From: Elusimicrobiota bacterium
GTDB lineage: Bacteria > Elusimicrobiota > Elusimicrobia > UBA1565 > UBA9628
Length of the DNA stretch: 46,189 nucleotides
Assembly (NCBI GenBank): GCA_023249675.1
Contig: JAHFCE010000024.1
Span: 1-46,189 of the forward strand
Direction of reading: 5' to 3'
A program made the position numbers and the translations under genes. Positions 32,105-41,467 of the stretch are shown here, piece by piece. Positions within the stretch are counted from its first letter, which is position 1; every line of letters begins with the position of its first letter. The notes under the pieces are model-generated. The model made no database searches and was not told where the DNA came from. It saw only the letters and a list, made by a program, of their open reading frames with translations.

Positions 32105-34031
32105 GACCGAGCAACTTCTTCCACCACGGAACAGCATCCGGCGAAGCGGACTTCGTGCGCACGACGGACGCCTCGGCCACGGCCGCGAGATGAACGGGCA
32201 AGGTGAACAGGAAGGTTGCGCCCTGGCCAACGTCGCTTTCGATCCACATCTTGCCCTGCTGCATGTGGACAAGCGTCTTGGCGATCGACAGCCCGAGGCC
32301 CGTGCCGCCGATATTCATCTCGCCCGCGGCGATCTGGACGAACTTCTCGAAGATCTTGCCCTGCTCCGCCTTGGCGATGCCGGGGCCGGTGTCGGTCACC
32401 GCATACTCGACAAGGCCCTTGTTGCCCTCGGCGCGCTTGGCCAGCTTGACTGTGATCTTGCCGCCGGCCGGCGTGAATTTGATCGCGTTGGACAGAAGGT
32501 TGACGATGACCTGAACAGTCCGCGCCGCGTCCGCCTCAACGAGCGGCAAGCCCTCAGGTGCGACCAGGGAAAGCTCAATGCGCTTCTTCTGGGCCCATGG
32601 CTGGAGGCTGTCGACCGCGTCCTGGGCGATCTTGATGGCCTCGGTCGGCTTCGTGTACACCGTCATCTGGCCGGATTCGATCTTGGAAAAATCAAGAATG
32701 CTGTTGACCATCTCGGCCAGGCGGTCGGAATTTCTGATGGCGGTGTTGAGCATGCGCGCCTCATCTTCCTCGATCTTGCCGGAAAACTGCCCCTGGAGAA
32801 TATCCAGCGCGGCTCGGATCGAGGACAACGGCGCGCGCAGCTCGTGCGTGACATGGGAAATAAGATCACGCTGCATCCTCTGCAGCTCCTTATGCTTCGT
32901 CTCGTCCGGCAGAGCGGAGAGCATACCGACGACCTTTCCTTCCTCGGTCTTGACGATAGCGCTCGAAGCGCGCAAGGTCCGCTGGGTATCAGCCGCGCCC
33001 TGGAGCTTGACCTCGGTGCCGATGTCGCGGTCAGCCGGTGTGGTGAGCTCAGAAGCCAAGGCCACGATGAACTGCTCGCTCGACTTCACCGAGATAGCCT
33101 TGCCAGCACTTTGCGCAAGAGTCTGTCCGTAAATCTGCTCGGCGGCCGGGTTCATCATCAAGATCTTGCCCTGCTCATCGACAACGACCACGCCTTCGAC
33201 CATGTTGCTGATCACGCTCTCCGTGCGGGTGCGCTCGTTTTCGAGCGTCCTCTTATCGCGCTTGAGAGGCAGCGTGACTTCATCAACGCGCTTGGCGATG
33301 TCAACCTCAAGAAGCTTCATCACCTGCTCGATGACTTGCTTGCGCAGCGCGGGGTCAGGGACGGCCTTCGCCACGAGTTCCATCATCGTGCGCTCAAGCG
33401 AGCCGCCCGCGATCGCGTCGTTGATTCCCGTCATCGCAGCCGAAGCAGTCGCCGCCCCGCCCCCGCCCGAACCGGAACCGTTGCCGACTCCTCCATCGCC
33501 CGCCCCCGCACCGAGGCCTGTTCCCGCGCCGGGGCCAGCCACCGCGCCGTTGTCGCCAGCCTTGAGGTACACGGCTTCGTTAAAGATGATATTGGTCACG
33601 GAACGCCCGGTGAGATACCCTTTAGGATCCGCCGCGGCCGGCGAATCGGCGCGCATGGCGGCTAGTTCGCAGAAGGCGACGAGTTCATCGGCGCTCAGGC
33701 CGGTGCGAAAGGAAAGGCTCGTGAGCTTGAAGCGATTGAAGAGGCCGGCCAGCGAGACGGGAAGCTGGCCGAGGTTGCCAACGACGCGCCCATTCAGGAT
33801 AAGCTTGTCGCGGTCGATGCCGATCGCGAGCTCCCCGCTCGAAGACAGCGCCAGCGCGGCGGCTAGATTTTCCTGTGCTATCGCAATGGTCGCGATCACA
33901 GTGGGATGTCCGACCTTGTACAGGGCCATCTGTCCGAGCGCCTTGCCGATCGCCTTCAGGGCCTCAAGCGTCTGCTGGTCAAGACCCGCGCTTGATCCAA
34001 GATCCTTGGATGTCGGAATATTCTCGGCCAT
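32097..34031 (-). CDS. Orphan sensor histidine kinase with PAS domain and Gly-rich linker
   Basis: 644 residues from the ATG overlapping the dehydrogenase stop (TGATG). Residues 1-150 form a soluble domain with an ALYKVGHPTVIATIAIA segment. Next is a long Gly/Ala linker (GPGAGTGLGAGAGDGG and GSGSGGGG), then a helical region, a PAS domain (MVEGVVVVDEQGKILMMNPAAEQIYG) and a HisKA domain with H-box SHVTHELRAPLSSIRAAL. The HATPase has the N-box NLLSNAIKFTPAGG, DTGPGIA and GGTGLGLSIAKTL. No membrane helices are seen, so it is cytosolic. No response regulator is in the window. It is coupled to the nucleotide-sugar dehydrogenase, which could mean envelope sensing (inference). Confidence 0.92.
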   Translation of the reverse strand: MAENIPTSKDLGSSAGLDQQTLEALKAIGKALGQMALYKVGHPTVIATIAIAQENLAAALALSSSGELAIGIDRDKLILNGRVVGNLGQLPVSLAGLFNRFKLTSLSFRTGLSADELVAFCELAAMRADSPAAADPKGYLTGRSVTNIIFNEAVYLKAGDNGAVAGPGAGTGLGAGAGDGGVGNGSGSGGGGAATASAAMTGINDAIAGGSLERTMMELVAKAVPDPALRKQVIEQVMKLLEVDIAKRVDEVTLPLKRDKRTLENERTRTESVISNMVEGVVVVDEQGKILMMNPAAEQIYGQTLAQSAGKAISVKSSEQFIVALASELTTPADRDIGTEVKLQGAADTQRTLRASSAIVKTEEGKVVGMLSALPDETKHKELQRMQRDLISHVTHELRAPLSSIRAALDILQGQFSGKIEEDEARMLNTAIRNSDRLAEMVNSILDFSKIESGQMTVYTKPTEAIKIAQDAVDSLQPWAQKKRIELSLVAPEGLPLVEADAARTVQVIVNLLSNAIKFTPAGGKITVKLAKRAEGNKGLVEYAVTDTGPGIAKAEQGKIFEKFVQIAAGEMNIGGTGLGLSIAKTLVHMQQGKMWIESDVGQGATFLFTLPVHLAAVAEASVVRTKSASPDAVPWWKKLLGLK

Positions 34032-35323
34032 CAAAGCCTCTCGATGCGGCCCTTGAGGCCCGCGACGGCATTGCGCGCGTCGAAGACGCGGCGGGACAGG
34101 CGGACGATACGCGGGTAGTCGAGCCCTGGATGCGCGGTCAAGATCAACACGCAATCAGCCGCGCGCACGACGGCATCCGTGAGGCGGCGGCTGCTCCACG
34201 CGCGGCCGCCGACCGCGACGCGCGGCACATACGGGTCGTGATAGGAAATCTTGGCTCCGTCCTCGGCAAGCAGATGCATGACGTCGAGCGAGGGCGAGTC
34301 GCGACAGTCGCCGACGCCCGGCTTGTACGCGACGCCGAGCACAAGCACCCGAGCGCCCTTCACCGACTTGGCGTCCGCGTTCAGCAGGCGCGCGACGCGG
34401 CCGGCCGCGTACAGCGGCATCTGTCCATTGACCGTCGAGGCAAGCTCGATGAAACGCGGCTCGAAATTAAGCGACTTCATCTTCCAAGCCAGCAGCTGCG
34501 GGTCCTTGGGAATGCAGTGGCCGCCGATGCCGGGACCTGGCCAGAACGGCATGAAGCCGAAAGGCTTCGTCGCCGCCGCGGCGACGACCTCCCAAACATC
34601 GAGGCCGAGGCGGTCGCAGATCTGCGCGAGCTCGTTGACGAGCGCGATATTGACGGAGCGAAAAGTGTTCTCCAGGAGCTTGACGAGCTCGGCGGTGGTG
34701 GCACTCGACACGGGCACGACCCTCGAGATCACCGCGGAGTACAGTCCCACGGCGAACGCAGTTGAACGCGCGTCAATGCCGCCAACGACCTTCGGCGTGT
34801 TCTCGATCTTCCACAGCTTATTGCCCGGGTCCACGCGCTCGGGCGAAAACGCCAACCAGAAATCCTTTCCGGCCTTAAGGCCCGATTTTTCCAATTCGGG
34901 ACGAACGGCCTCCTGAGTGGTGCCGGGATAGGTCGTGCTCTCCAGAATGACGATCGTGCCGCGCTTCATTTTTTTGGCGACCGCGCGGCAGGCCGAAACG
35001 ATGTTGGAAATGTCGGGTTCTTTCGTCTTGCGCAGGGGCGTCTGCACGCAAATGAGGATGGCATCGAGCTTGCCCACGGCGGAGGCATCATCTTCGATCG
35101 TGAGGACGCCGCGCTTGATGAGCGCCGATAATTCTTTCGACGAGACGTCCTCGATGTAGGACCGGCCCTTGCGCAGGCTCGCCGCACGCCGCGCATCGAT
35201 CTCAATGCCCGTGACTTGGAAGCCGCGGCGGGCGAATGCGGCCGCCAGCGGCAGTCCGACGTAGCCCAGGCCCACGACCCCCACGCGGGCTGTTTTTTCG
35301 CGAATTTTCCAATCGAGCTCCAC
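34031..35323 (-). CDS. UDP-N-acetylhexosamine 6-dehydrogenase (WbpA/WbpO/TviB-like)
   Basis: 430 residues from GTG 35323, where the protein begins VELDWKIREKTARVGVVGLG as in other members; an in-frame ATG at 35359 overlaps the promoter -35. The Rossmann motif is GLGYVGLPLA. Further motifs are VQTPLRKTKEPDIS, ESTTYPGTT, FSPERVDPGN, and the catalytic cysteine in GPGIGGHCIPKDP. The C-terminal UDP-binding domain has LGVAYKPGVGDCRDSPS. The reaction is NAD-dependent four-electron oxidation of UDP-GlcNAc or UDP-GalNAc to the uronate. The FSPER and GGHCIPKDP motifs favour a HexNAc over a glucose substrate. Confidence 0.9.
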   Translation of the reverse strand: MELDWKIREKTARVGVVGLGYVGLPLAAAFARRGFQVTGIEIDARRAASLRKGRSYIEDVSSKELSALIKRGVLTIEDDASAVGKLDAILICVQTPLRKTKEPDISNIVSACRAVAKKMKRGTIVILESTTYPGTTQEAVRPELEKSGLKAGKDFWLAFSPERVDPGNKLWKIENTPKVVGGIDARSTAFAVGLYSAVISRVVPVSSATTAELVKLLENTFRSVNIALVNELAQICDRLGLDVWEVVAAAATKPFGFMPFWPGPGIGGHCIPKDPQLLAWKMKSLNFEPRFIELASTVNGQMPLYAAGRVARLLNADAKSVKGARVLVLGVAYKPGVGDCRDSPSLDVMHLLAEDGAKISYHDPYVPRVAVGGRAWSSRRLTDAVVRAADCVLILTAHPGLDYPRIVRLSRRVFDARNAVAGLKGRIERL

Positions 35324-35329
35324 GGCCAG

Positions 35330-35358
35330 AGTATAGAGGATGATGCGGGTCTTGTCCA
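35330..35358 (-). promoter_or_regulatory. Sigma70-type promoter for the UDP-HexNAc dehydrogenase
   Basis: On the minus strand TGGACA (35353-35358), 17 bases, TATACT (35330-35335). The expected transcription start falls at or next to the GTG at 35323, suggesting a leaderless message. Confidence 0.5.
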
Positions 35359-35392
35359 TCCCCGCTATTTATGAAAGAATGCGTCCTTCCCC

Positions 35393-36708
35393 ATGAAAAG
35401 CCACGATATCTGCGTCGTTGGCGCCGGCTACGTCGGCTTGGTCACCGGCTCCTGCCTGGCTGAGATCGGCCACCGCGTGGTCTGCGTCGATTCCGACCCC
35501 CGCAAACTGAAGTCCCTGAAAGCCGGCAAGGTCCCCATCCACGAACCCGGCCTCGACGAGGTGTTCCGGCGCGTCGTGAAGTCGGGCCGGTTGTCTTTTG
35601 CCGCCTCGGTCGAGGAGGGGCTCAAATTCAAGGGCCGCCGCGCCTGCGTCGTGTTCATCGCCGTCGGCACTCCGCCGCGGCAGGACGGCTCCGCCGACCT
35701 CTCCGCCGTGGAGGCCGTGGCTGAGACGGTCGCCAAGCACATGTCCGGCTACACCGTGATCGTGGATAAATCCACGGTGCCCGTCGAGACCGGCGATTGG
35801 GTCTCCAAGACGATCCAACGCTTCAATAAGTCCGGCACGCCCTACGATGTCGTGTCGAACCCCGAATTTCTCAGCGAGGGATCAGCCGTTCGCGACTTCA
35901 TGAAGCCCGACCGCGTCGTGCTCGGCGTCTCCTCCAAGCACGCGGAGACCTTGATGCGCGAGATCTACGCGCCGCTCAAGGCGACGGTGCTCGTCACCGA
36001 CCTCAAGAGCGCGGAGCTCATCAAGCACGCGTCGAACTCCTTCCTCGCGACCAAGATTGCCTATATTAACGCGGTATCCGTGCTCTGCGAGAAGGTCGGC
36101 GCGGATGTGAAGATGGTGGCCCAGGGCATGGGCCTCGACCGGCGCATCGGCCCGATGTTTCTCAACGCGGGAATCGGCTTTGGCGGCTTCTGTTTTCCGA
36201 AAGATCTCGAAGCCTTCCACTGGATCAGCAAGCAGAAAGGCTACGACTTCAAGCTCCTCAAGTCCGTTCAGGAGATCAACGAGCGCCAGCTCTCGTGGGT
36301 GTCGCGCAAGATCGAGGAGAAACTTTGGAACCTCGAGGGCAAGACAGTCGCCGTGCTCGGCCTCGCGTTCAAACCCGACACCGACGACATGCGCTACGCC
36401 CCCTCGCTTGCGGTCGTAACCGGCCTGCGCGAGCGGGGCGTCAAGATCCGCGCCTTCGATCCCGTCGCGATGGGGCGAGCCCGAATTCTTCCAGAGTTCA
36501 AGGGCGTGCACTTCGCCAAAGACGAGTACGACGCGATCAAGGGCGCCGACGCGCTCGCGCTCGTGACCGAGTGGCCGCGCTTCAAGAAGCTCGACCTGCG
36601 CCGCGCGAAAAAACTGATGCGCACGGCCGTGCTCTTGGATGGACGCAACATATTCGATCCGCAGCAAGCCCGAGCGCTGGGCTTCGACTACGCGGGCGTG
36701 GGCCGTCC

Positions 36709-36712
<4 letters not shown>
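35393..36712 (+). CDS. ugd: UDP-glucose 6-dehydrogenase
   Basis: 439 residues, typical of bacterial Ugd. N-terminal [68 protein letters not shown], and the catalytic cysteine in [14 protein letters not shown]. The C-terminal domain has [17 protein letters not shown]. It oxidises UDP-glucose to UDP-glucuronate, which the next gene can decarboxylate. The stop overlaps the downstream start as GTGA. It is divergent from the other dehydrogenase. Confidence 0.95.
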
Positions 36713-37656
<944 letters not shown>

Positions 37657-37658
37657 GA

Positions 37659-39050
37659 ATGGCCGCACTCGGCACGCCGCAGCGCCCCCTCGCCGTCGCG
37701 ATCGTCGGAGCCGGCCCTTCGGGGTTCTATGCCGCCGAGGCCCTGCTCAAGGCCCCGGGCCTGACGGTGCGCGTCGACTTGTTCGACCGCCTGCCCACGC
37801 CGTTCGGGCTGGTGCGCGGCGGCGTCGCCCCGGACCACCAGAAGATCAAGTCGGTGGTCGCGGTCTACGAGAAGACGGCCGCTGATCCCCGACTGCGCTT
37901 CTTCGGGGCGGTCAAGCTCGGCTGCGACCTCACCGCTGAGGAATTGGCCGCGCGCCACGACGCGGTGATCTACGCCGTCGGCTGCGAAAGCGACCGGCAC
38001 ATGGGAATTCCCGGCGAAGACCTCGCGGGCTCGCACTCGGCCACCGAGTTCGTCGGCTGGTACAACGGCCACCCCGACCATCGCGGACGGACCTTCGACC
38101 TGAGCTGCGGTGCTGTCGCGGTCATTGGCGTCGGCAACGTGGCCATGGACGTGACCCGCATTCTGTCCCGCGATGCCGAAGACCTCTCCAAGACCGACAT
38201 CGCCGGCTACGCCCTCGATGCCCTGCGCGCAAGCAAGGTCAAAACTGTTTGGCTCCTGGGCCGCCGCGGCCCCGCTGAGGCCGCGTACTCTCCGGCCGAG
38301 ATCGAGGAGATCGGGGAACTGTCCACGGCCGACTTGGTCGTCGATCCCGCCAAAGCCGTCGTCGATGAGGTCTCCCAGGGAGAACTCGCCGACCCCGCCG
38401 TGAAGAAGAAAGTCGAGTACGTCCAGGAACACGCGAAAAAAGGCGAGGGCTCCAAAGAACGCAAGGTGCGCCTGCGCTTCCGCATTTCGCCGGTCGAGAT
38501 CATCGGCGAAAACGGCCGCGTGACCGCTTTGCGCATCGAAAAAAACGAGCTTGTGAGCGACGGCAAGGGCGGCGTGAAGGCCGTCGGCGCCGGCGTCTTC
38601 GAGACGATCCCCGTGGGACTCGTGCTCCGCTCGGTCGGCTACCGGGGCATCCCGATCCCCGGCGTGCCCTTCGATGAAAAATCAGGACACATCCCGAACG
38701 TCGATGGCCGCGTCGTGGCGGCCTCCGGTAAGCCCGCTCTGCCCGGCCAATACGTCGTCGGCTGGGCCAAGCGCGGACCCTCGGGGCTCATAGGGACCAA
38801 TCGCGCCGACTCCGTCGCCACCGTCTCATCTTTACTTGCTGACTTGAAGGCGGGAACGCTGCCCGCCGCGACCGATGCATCGCTTGACGCGACTTTGCGC
38901 CTGCTCGCGGACAAGAAGGTCCGCGCGCTCAGCTTCGCCGACTGGCGGAAGCTCGACGTTCTGGAAAAAGCCGCCGGCGCCAAGACCGGCAAGATCCGCG
39001 AGAAGTTCACCCGCGTGTCGGACATGCTCGCCGCCCTCATTCCCCAATAG
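37659..39050 (+). CDS. Ferredoxin/adrenodoxin-NADP+ reductase (FprA-like)
   Basis: 463 residues starting 2 bases after the UXS stop. FAD site VAIVGAGPSGFYAAEALL, then VDLFDRLPTPFGLVRGGVAPDH, a hallmark of adrenodoxin reductase/FprA. The NADP site is AVIGVGNVAMDVTRIL followed by GRRGPAEAAYSPAEIEEIG. The C-terminal FAD contact is VVGWAKRGPSGLIGTNR. It shuttles electrons between NADPH and ferredoxin in the cytosol. Possible partners such as the radical-SAM YgiQ are only guesses. Confidence 0.93.
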   Translation: MAALGTPQRPLAVAIVGAGPSGFYAAEALLKAPGLTVRVDLFDRLPTPFGLVRGGVAPDHQKIKSVVAVYEKTAADPRLRFFGAVKLGCDLTAEELAARHDAVIYAVGCESDRHMGIPGEDLAGSHSATEFVGWYNGHPDHRGRTFDLSCGAVAVIGVGNVAMDVTRILSRDAEDLSKTDIAGYALDALRASKVKTVWLLGRRGPAEAAYSPAEIEEIGELSTADLVVDPAKAVVDEVSQGELADPAVKKKVEYVQEHAKKGEGSKERKVRLRFRISPVEIIGENGRVTALRIEKNELVSDGKGGVKAVGAGVFETIPVGLVLRSVGYRGIPIPGVPFDEKSGHIPNVDGRVVAASGKPALPGQYVVGWAKRGPSGLIGTNRADSVATVSSLLADLKAGTLPAATDASLDATLRLLADKKVRALSFADWRKLDVLEKAAGAKTGKIREKFTRVSDMLAALIPQ

Positions 39051-39054
39051 CACC

Positions 39055-39378
39055 ATGTTCTTCCCCCTGATCTACTGGGTCGTCATGCCCCTGTTCTTCG
39101 CCGGGCTCGTCGTGCGTTGGCTGAAGAAGAACAGCCCGCACGTTCCCCCACCCGAGGTTGTCGCACTGTACGCCGAACGCCCGATCGAGCCGAAGTGGTT
39201 CCGCGCCGCACGCCGCGACCAGGGCCGGCTGCTGCGCTGGCTTGGCGACTACGAGAAGCAGCCCGAGGCCGTCGACGCCGCATACGCCGCCAAGGAAGCC
39301 GCCGTCGCCGCCGGAGAAAAGGCCTCCTTCCTCGTCTTCAATGCCAAGGCCGAGCTTCTCGAGCAAGTCGACTCGTAG
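39055..39378 (+). CDS. Small membrane-anchored protein of unknown function
   Basis: 107 residues, ATG 4 bases after the reductase stop. One N-terminal membrane helix (FFPLIYWVVMPLFFAGLVVRWL) is followed by a basic and then helical cytosolic part with Ala/Glu repeats (DAAYAAKEAAVAAGEKASF). Not recognised. It sits tightly between the reductase and trmO (5-base gap), so it is co-transcribed. Confidence 0.7.
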   Translation: MFFPLIYWVVMPLFFAGLVVRWLKKNSPHVPPPEVVALYAERPIEPKWFRAARRDQGRLLRWLGDYEKQPEAVDAAYAAKEAAVAAGEKASFLVFNAKAELLEQVDS

Positions 39379-39383
39379 CCCTC

Positions 39384-40139
39384 ATGCCCGCCCAACCCCT
39401 ACGCGTCATCGGCCGCCTGCGCTCCTGCTTCCGCGAAAAGTTCGGCACGCCGCGGCAGCCTCTGCTCGTTCCGGGCGCGACCGCGACCTTGACGATCGCG
39501 CGCGAGTTCCTGCCCGAGCATTCGCTCGCGGGACTTGAACGCTTCAGCCATGTCTGGCTGCTCTCCTACTTTCACCTCAACACAAACAAGACGATCCGCC
39601 CCAAGATCCACCCGCCGCGCCTGCAGGGCGGAAGCATCGGCCTGTTCGCCTCCCGCTCGCCGCACCGCCCAAGCCCGATCGGACTCTCTCTCGCCCGCCT
39701 CATCGCGGTCACAGGCGCGACCGTGCACCTCGCCGGCATCGATCTCGTGGATGGGACGCCGATCCTCGACCTCAAGCCTTACATCCCGGAATGGGATATT
39801 GCGGCCGACGCAACGGCGGGGTGGACGATCGACGCGCCGTTTCCTTCATTAAACGTTGGTTTTTCGCCTGCGGCGGTGAAAGAGATTAAATCCGCCGAAA
39901 AAAGATTAAACGTCAACGACATCAAGAAATTACTTCAGGACATTCTCGCTCACGATCTCAGAAACCCCCGGGACCGGGCGCAGAATAAAGACGGCTTGGA
40001 GCTTGGGTTTTTCCTACATGACTTCGAATGCCGCTTCGCGGTACGGCGCGGCACGGCGACCGTCGTTCGTCTTTTGACCGGCACGGTGATGCATAAGAAG
40101 GAGCGGCGCGTCTCTCCGACGCGCATCGACCTCGCATGA
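39384..40139 (+). CDS. trmO: tRNA (N6-threonylcarbamoyladenosine37-N6) methyltransferase, TsaA/TrmO family
   Basis: 251 residues from ATG 39384. The N-terminal TsaA beta-barrel has VIGRLRSCFREKFGTPRQP, LERFSHVWLLSYFHLN, the SAM-binding GLFASRSPHRPSPIGLSLA and LVDGTPILDLKPYIPEWD. These match TrmO, which methylates t6A37 in tRNA. The C-terminal region (about 155-251) is the smaller TrmO_C domain. The stretch near 39840-39930 is AT-richer than its surroundings. The stop overlaps the MFS start (ATGA). Confidence 0.92.
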   Translation: MPAQPLRVIGRLRSCFREKFGTPRQPLLVPGATATLTIAREFLPEHSLAGLERFSHVWLLSYFHLNTNKTIRPKIHPPRLQGGSIGLFASRSPHRPSPIGLSLARLIAVTGATVHLAGIDLVDGTPILDLKPYIPEWDIAADATAGWTIDAPFPSLNVGFSPAAVKEIKSAEKRLNVNDIKKLLQDILAHDLRNPRDRAQNKDGLELGFFLHDFECRFAVRRGTATVVRLLTGTVMHKKERRVSPTRIDLA

Positions 40140-41326
40140 CCGGTCCCGCTGTTTGGCGCGCCAACGTCCAGCGCATGTATGTCTGGCGCGCGCTGACGAT
40201 GATGCACTTCTTCGCGGGCGCGCTCGTCCCCTTTTTCACCGACTGGGGCGGCCTGACCTTGCCCCAGCTGTTCCTGCTGCAGGCCTGGTTCTTCCTCTGG
40301 ACCTTCCTGCTCGAGGTGCCGACGGGCGCGGTCGCCGACAAATTCGGCCGCAAGGCTTCGCTGATCTGCGCGAACGTCTGCCTGCTGACGGCAACCGCAA
40401 TCTACGCCACCGGCAAGGGCCTGCCCCGCTTCTGCTTGGCCGAGGTCATCTGGGCCGCGTCGGCAGCACTCGCCTCCGGCGCCGACGAGGCGATGATCTA
40501 CGACAGCCTCAAGGCCTGCGGCGAAGAGGCGCGCTCGAAGAAGGCGCTCGCCACTCTCGCGTCCTTCGACATCGGCGCGATCGCCTTCGCAGCGCCCGTG
40601 GGCAGCCTGATGGCCGCGCACTGGGGCCTGAACGTCCCCATGCTCGCGATGTTCGTCCCTTTTTCTCTCGGTTTGCTGCTGAGCCTGACCTTGCGCGAAC
40701 CCCCGACCGAGGAGGAGGGCCCGAAGCCCGCGTACCGGGAAATCATCTCCCGCGGCGTGCGCTACTTCGCCTCGCACCGGCCGCTGCGCGCCCTGGCCTT
40801 CGACTCGGTCACGATCTGGATGCTCTCGTTCATGATCGTGTGGCTGTTTCAGGCGCGTCTAAAAGAGCTCGGCATCGGCGTGGGCGTCTATGGGTTCGTC
40901 ACGATGGCGATGACCTTGTCGCAGATCGCGATCCTCAGCAGCCCCGACCGTGTCGAGAGGTTCTTCGGCGGCACGCGCCGCTACCTGATCTGGAGCGCGG
41001 TGATCCCGGGACTCGCGTTCCTGGCCCTTCCTTTCGCGACGAACCCGTGGGCCGCCTGCGCGCTGTTCGTGCTGATTCCAGCGTTCGGCCTCTCGCGCTC
41101 GGTCGTAATCTCCAACTACATGAACAAGCACATCGGCAGCGCTCAGCGCGCGACCGTGCTCTCGACCGTGGGCATGGCCCGCCAGCTCATGGGCGCCGCC
41201 GCTCTCCTCACGGTCGGCCTGCTCACGAAGATATCGCTCGGCTGGACCTTCACAGCGCTCGGCGTCGCGATCCTCGCCTGCGCCTGGGCCTCCTCGGTCG
41301 AGGAAGCGCACCTCACGGGCGCCTAA
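40136..41326 (+). CDS. MFS transporter
   Basis: 396 residues with about 12 hydrophobic helices. The motif-A-like loop VADKFGRKASL lies between helices 2 and 3. The N-terminal LEVPTGAVADKFGRKAS and the GADEAMIYDSL segment fit the efflux-type MFS group whose substrates are usually unknown. The start overlaps trmO by 4 bases. The 3' end runs straight into the tRNA terminator region on the other strand, with no separate terminator on its own strand. Confidence 0.88.
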   Translation: MTGPAVWRANVQRMYVWRALTMMHFFAGALVPFFTDWGGLTLPQLFLLQAWFFLWTFLLEVPTGAVADKFGRKASLICANVCLLTATAIYATGKGLPRFCLAEVIWAASAALASGADEAMIYDSLKACGEEARSKKALATLASFDIGAIAFAAPVGSLMAAHWGLNVPMLAMFVPFSLGLLLSLTLREPPTEEEGPKPAYREIISRGVRYFASHRPLRALAFDSVTIWMLSFMIVWLFQARLKELGIGVGVYGFVTMAMTLSQIAILSSPDRVERFFGGTRRYLIWSAVIPGLAFLALPFATNPWAACALFVLIPAFGLSRSVVISNYMNKHIGSAQRATVLSTVGMARQLMGAAALLTVGLLTKISLGWTFTALGVAILACAWASSVEEAHLTGA

Positions 41327-41435
41327 AATAAAAAGCCCGGCCGTCCATTGCGCTCGCCGGGAATCGAACCTGGATATCTGCCTTCGCAGGGCAGCACACT
41401 ATCCTTTGTGTTACGAGCGCAATCGACGGCCGGGC
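41322..41435 (-). terminator. Leader/trailer stem of tRNA-Arg ending in a U-tract (intrinsic terminator)
   Basis: The 5' leader (41425-41435) and 3' trailer (41335-41345) are exact 11-base complements. One mismatch, then three more pairs, join them to the 7-bp acceptor stem, making a 22-position helix around the tRNA. On the minus strand the trailer is followed by TTTTTATTTT (41325-41334), the layout of a rho-independent terminator built around the tRNA itself. Confidence 0.6.
41349..41420 (-). tRNA. tRNA-Arg (anticodon GCG)
   Basis: 72 bases folding as a complete cloverleaf: acceptor GCGCTCG/CGAGCGC (perfect), U8-A9, D-stem ACAC/GTGT with GG in the loop, anticodon stem CTGCC/GGCAG, loop CTGCGAA with U33 and anticodon GCG, a 4-base variable loop, T-stem CCAGG/CCCGG with one A-C mismatch, loop TTCGATT and discriminator A. 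CCA is not encoded. C35 and an A in the D-loop suit arginine identity. Codons read would be CGC and CGU. Confidence 0.92.
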
Positions 41436-41440
41436 AAATG

Positions 41441-41446
41441 ATTATA
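41441..41446 (-). promoter_or_regulatory. -10 element of the tRNA-Arg gene
   Basis: TATAAT on the minus strand, 5 bases before the first leader base of the extended stem, so transcription would begin about where that stem begins. No good -35 was found. Confidence 0.5.
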
Positions 41447-41467
41447 GCGTATCGCCGGGGGCGATCG

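Noticed and set aside
31995-33665. 556-codon plus-strand open frame antisense to the histidine kinase
   Set aside because: The minus-strand frame carries complete H, N and G boxes. The plus frame has no domain features and starts inside comF.
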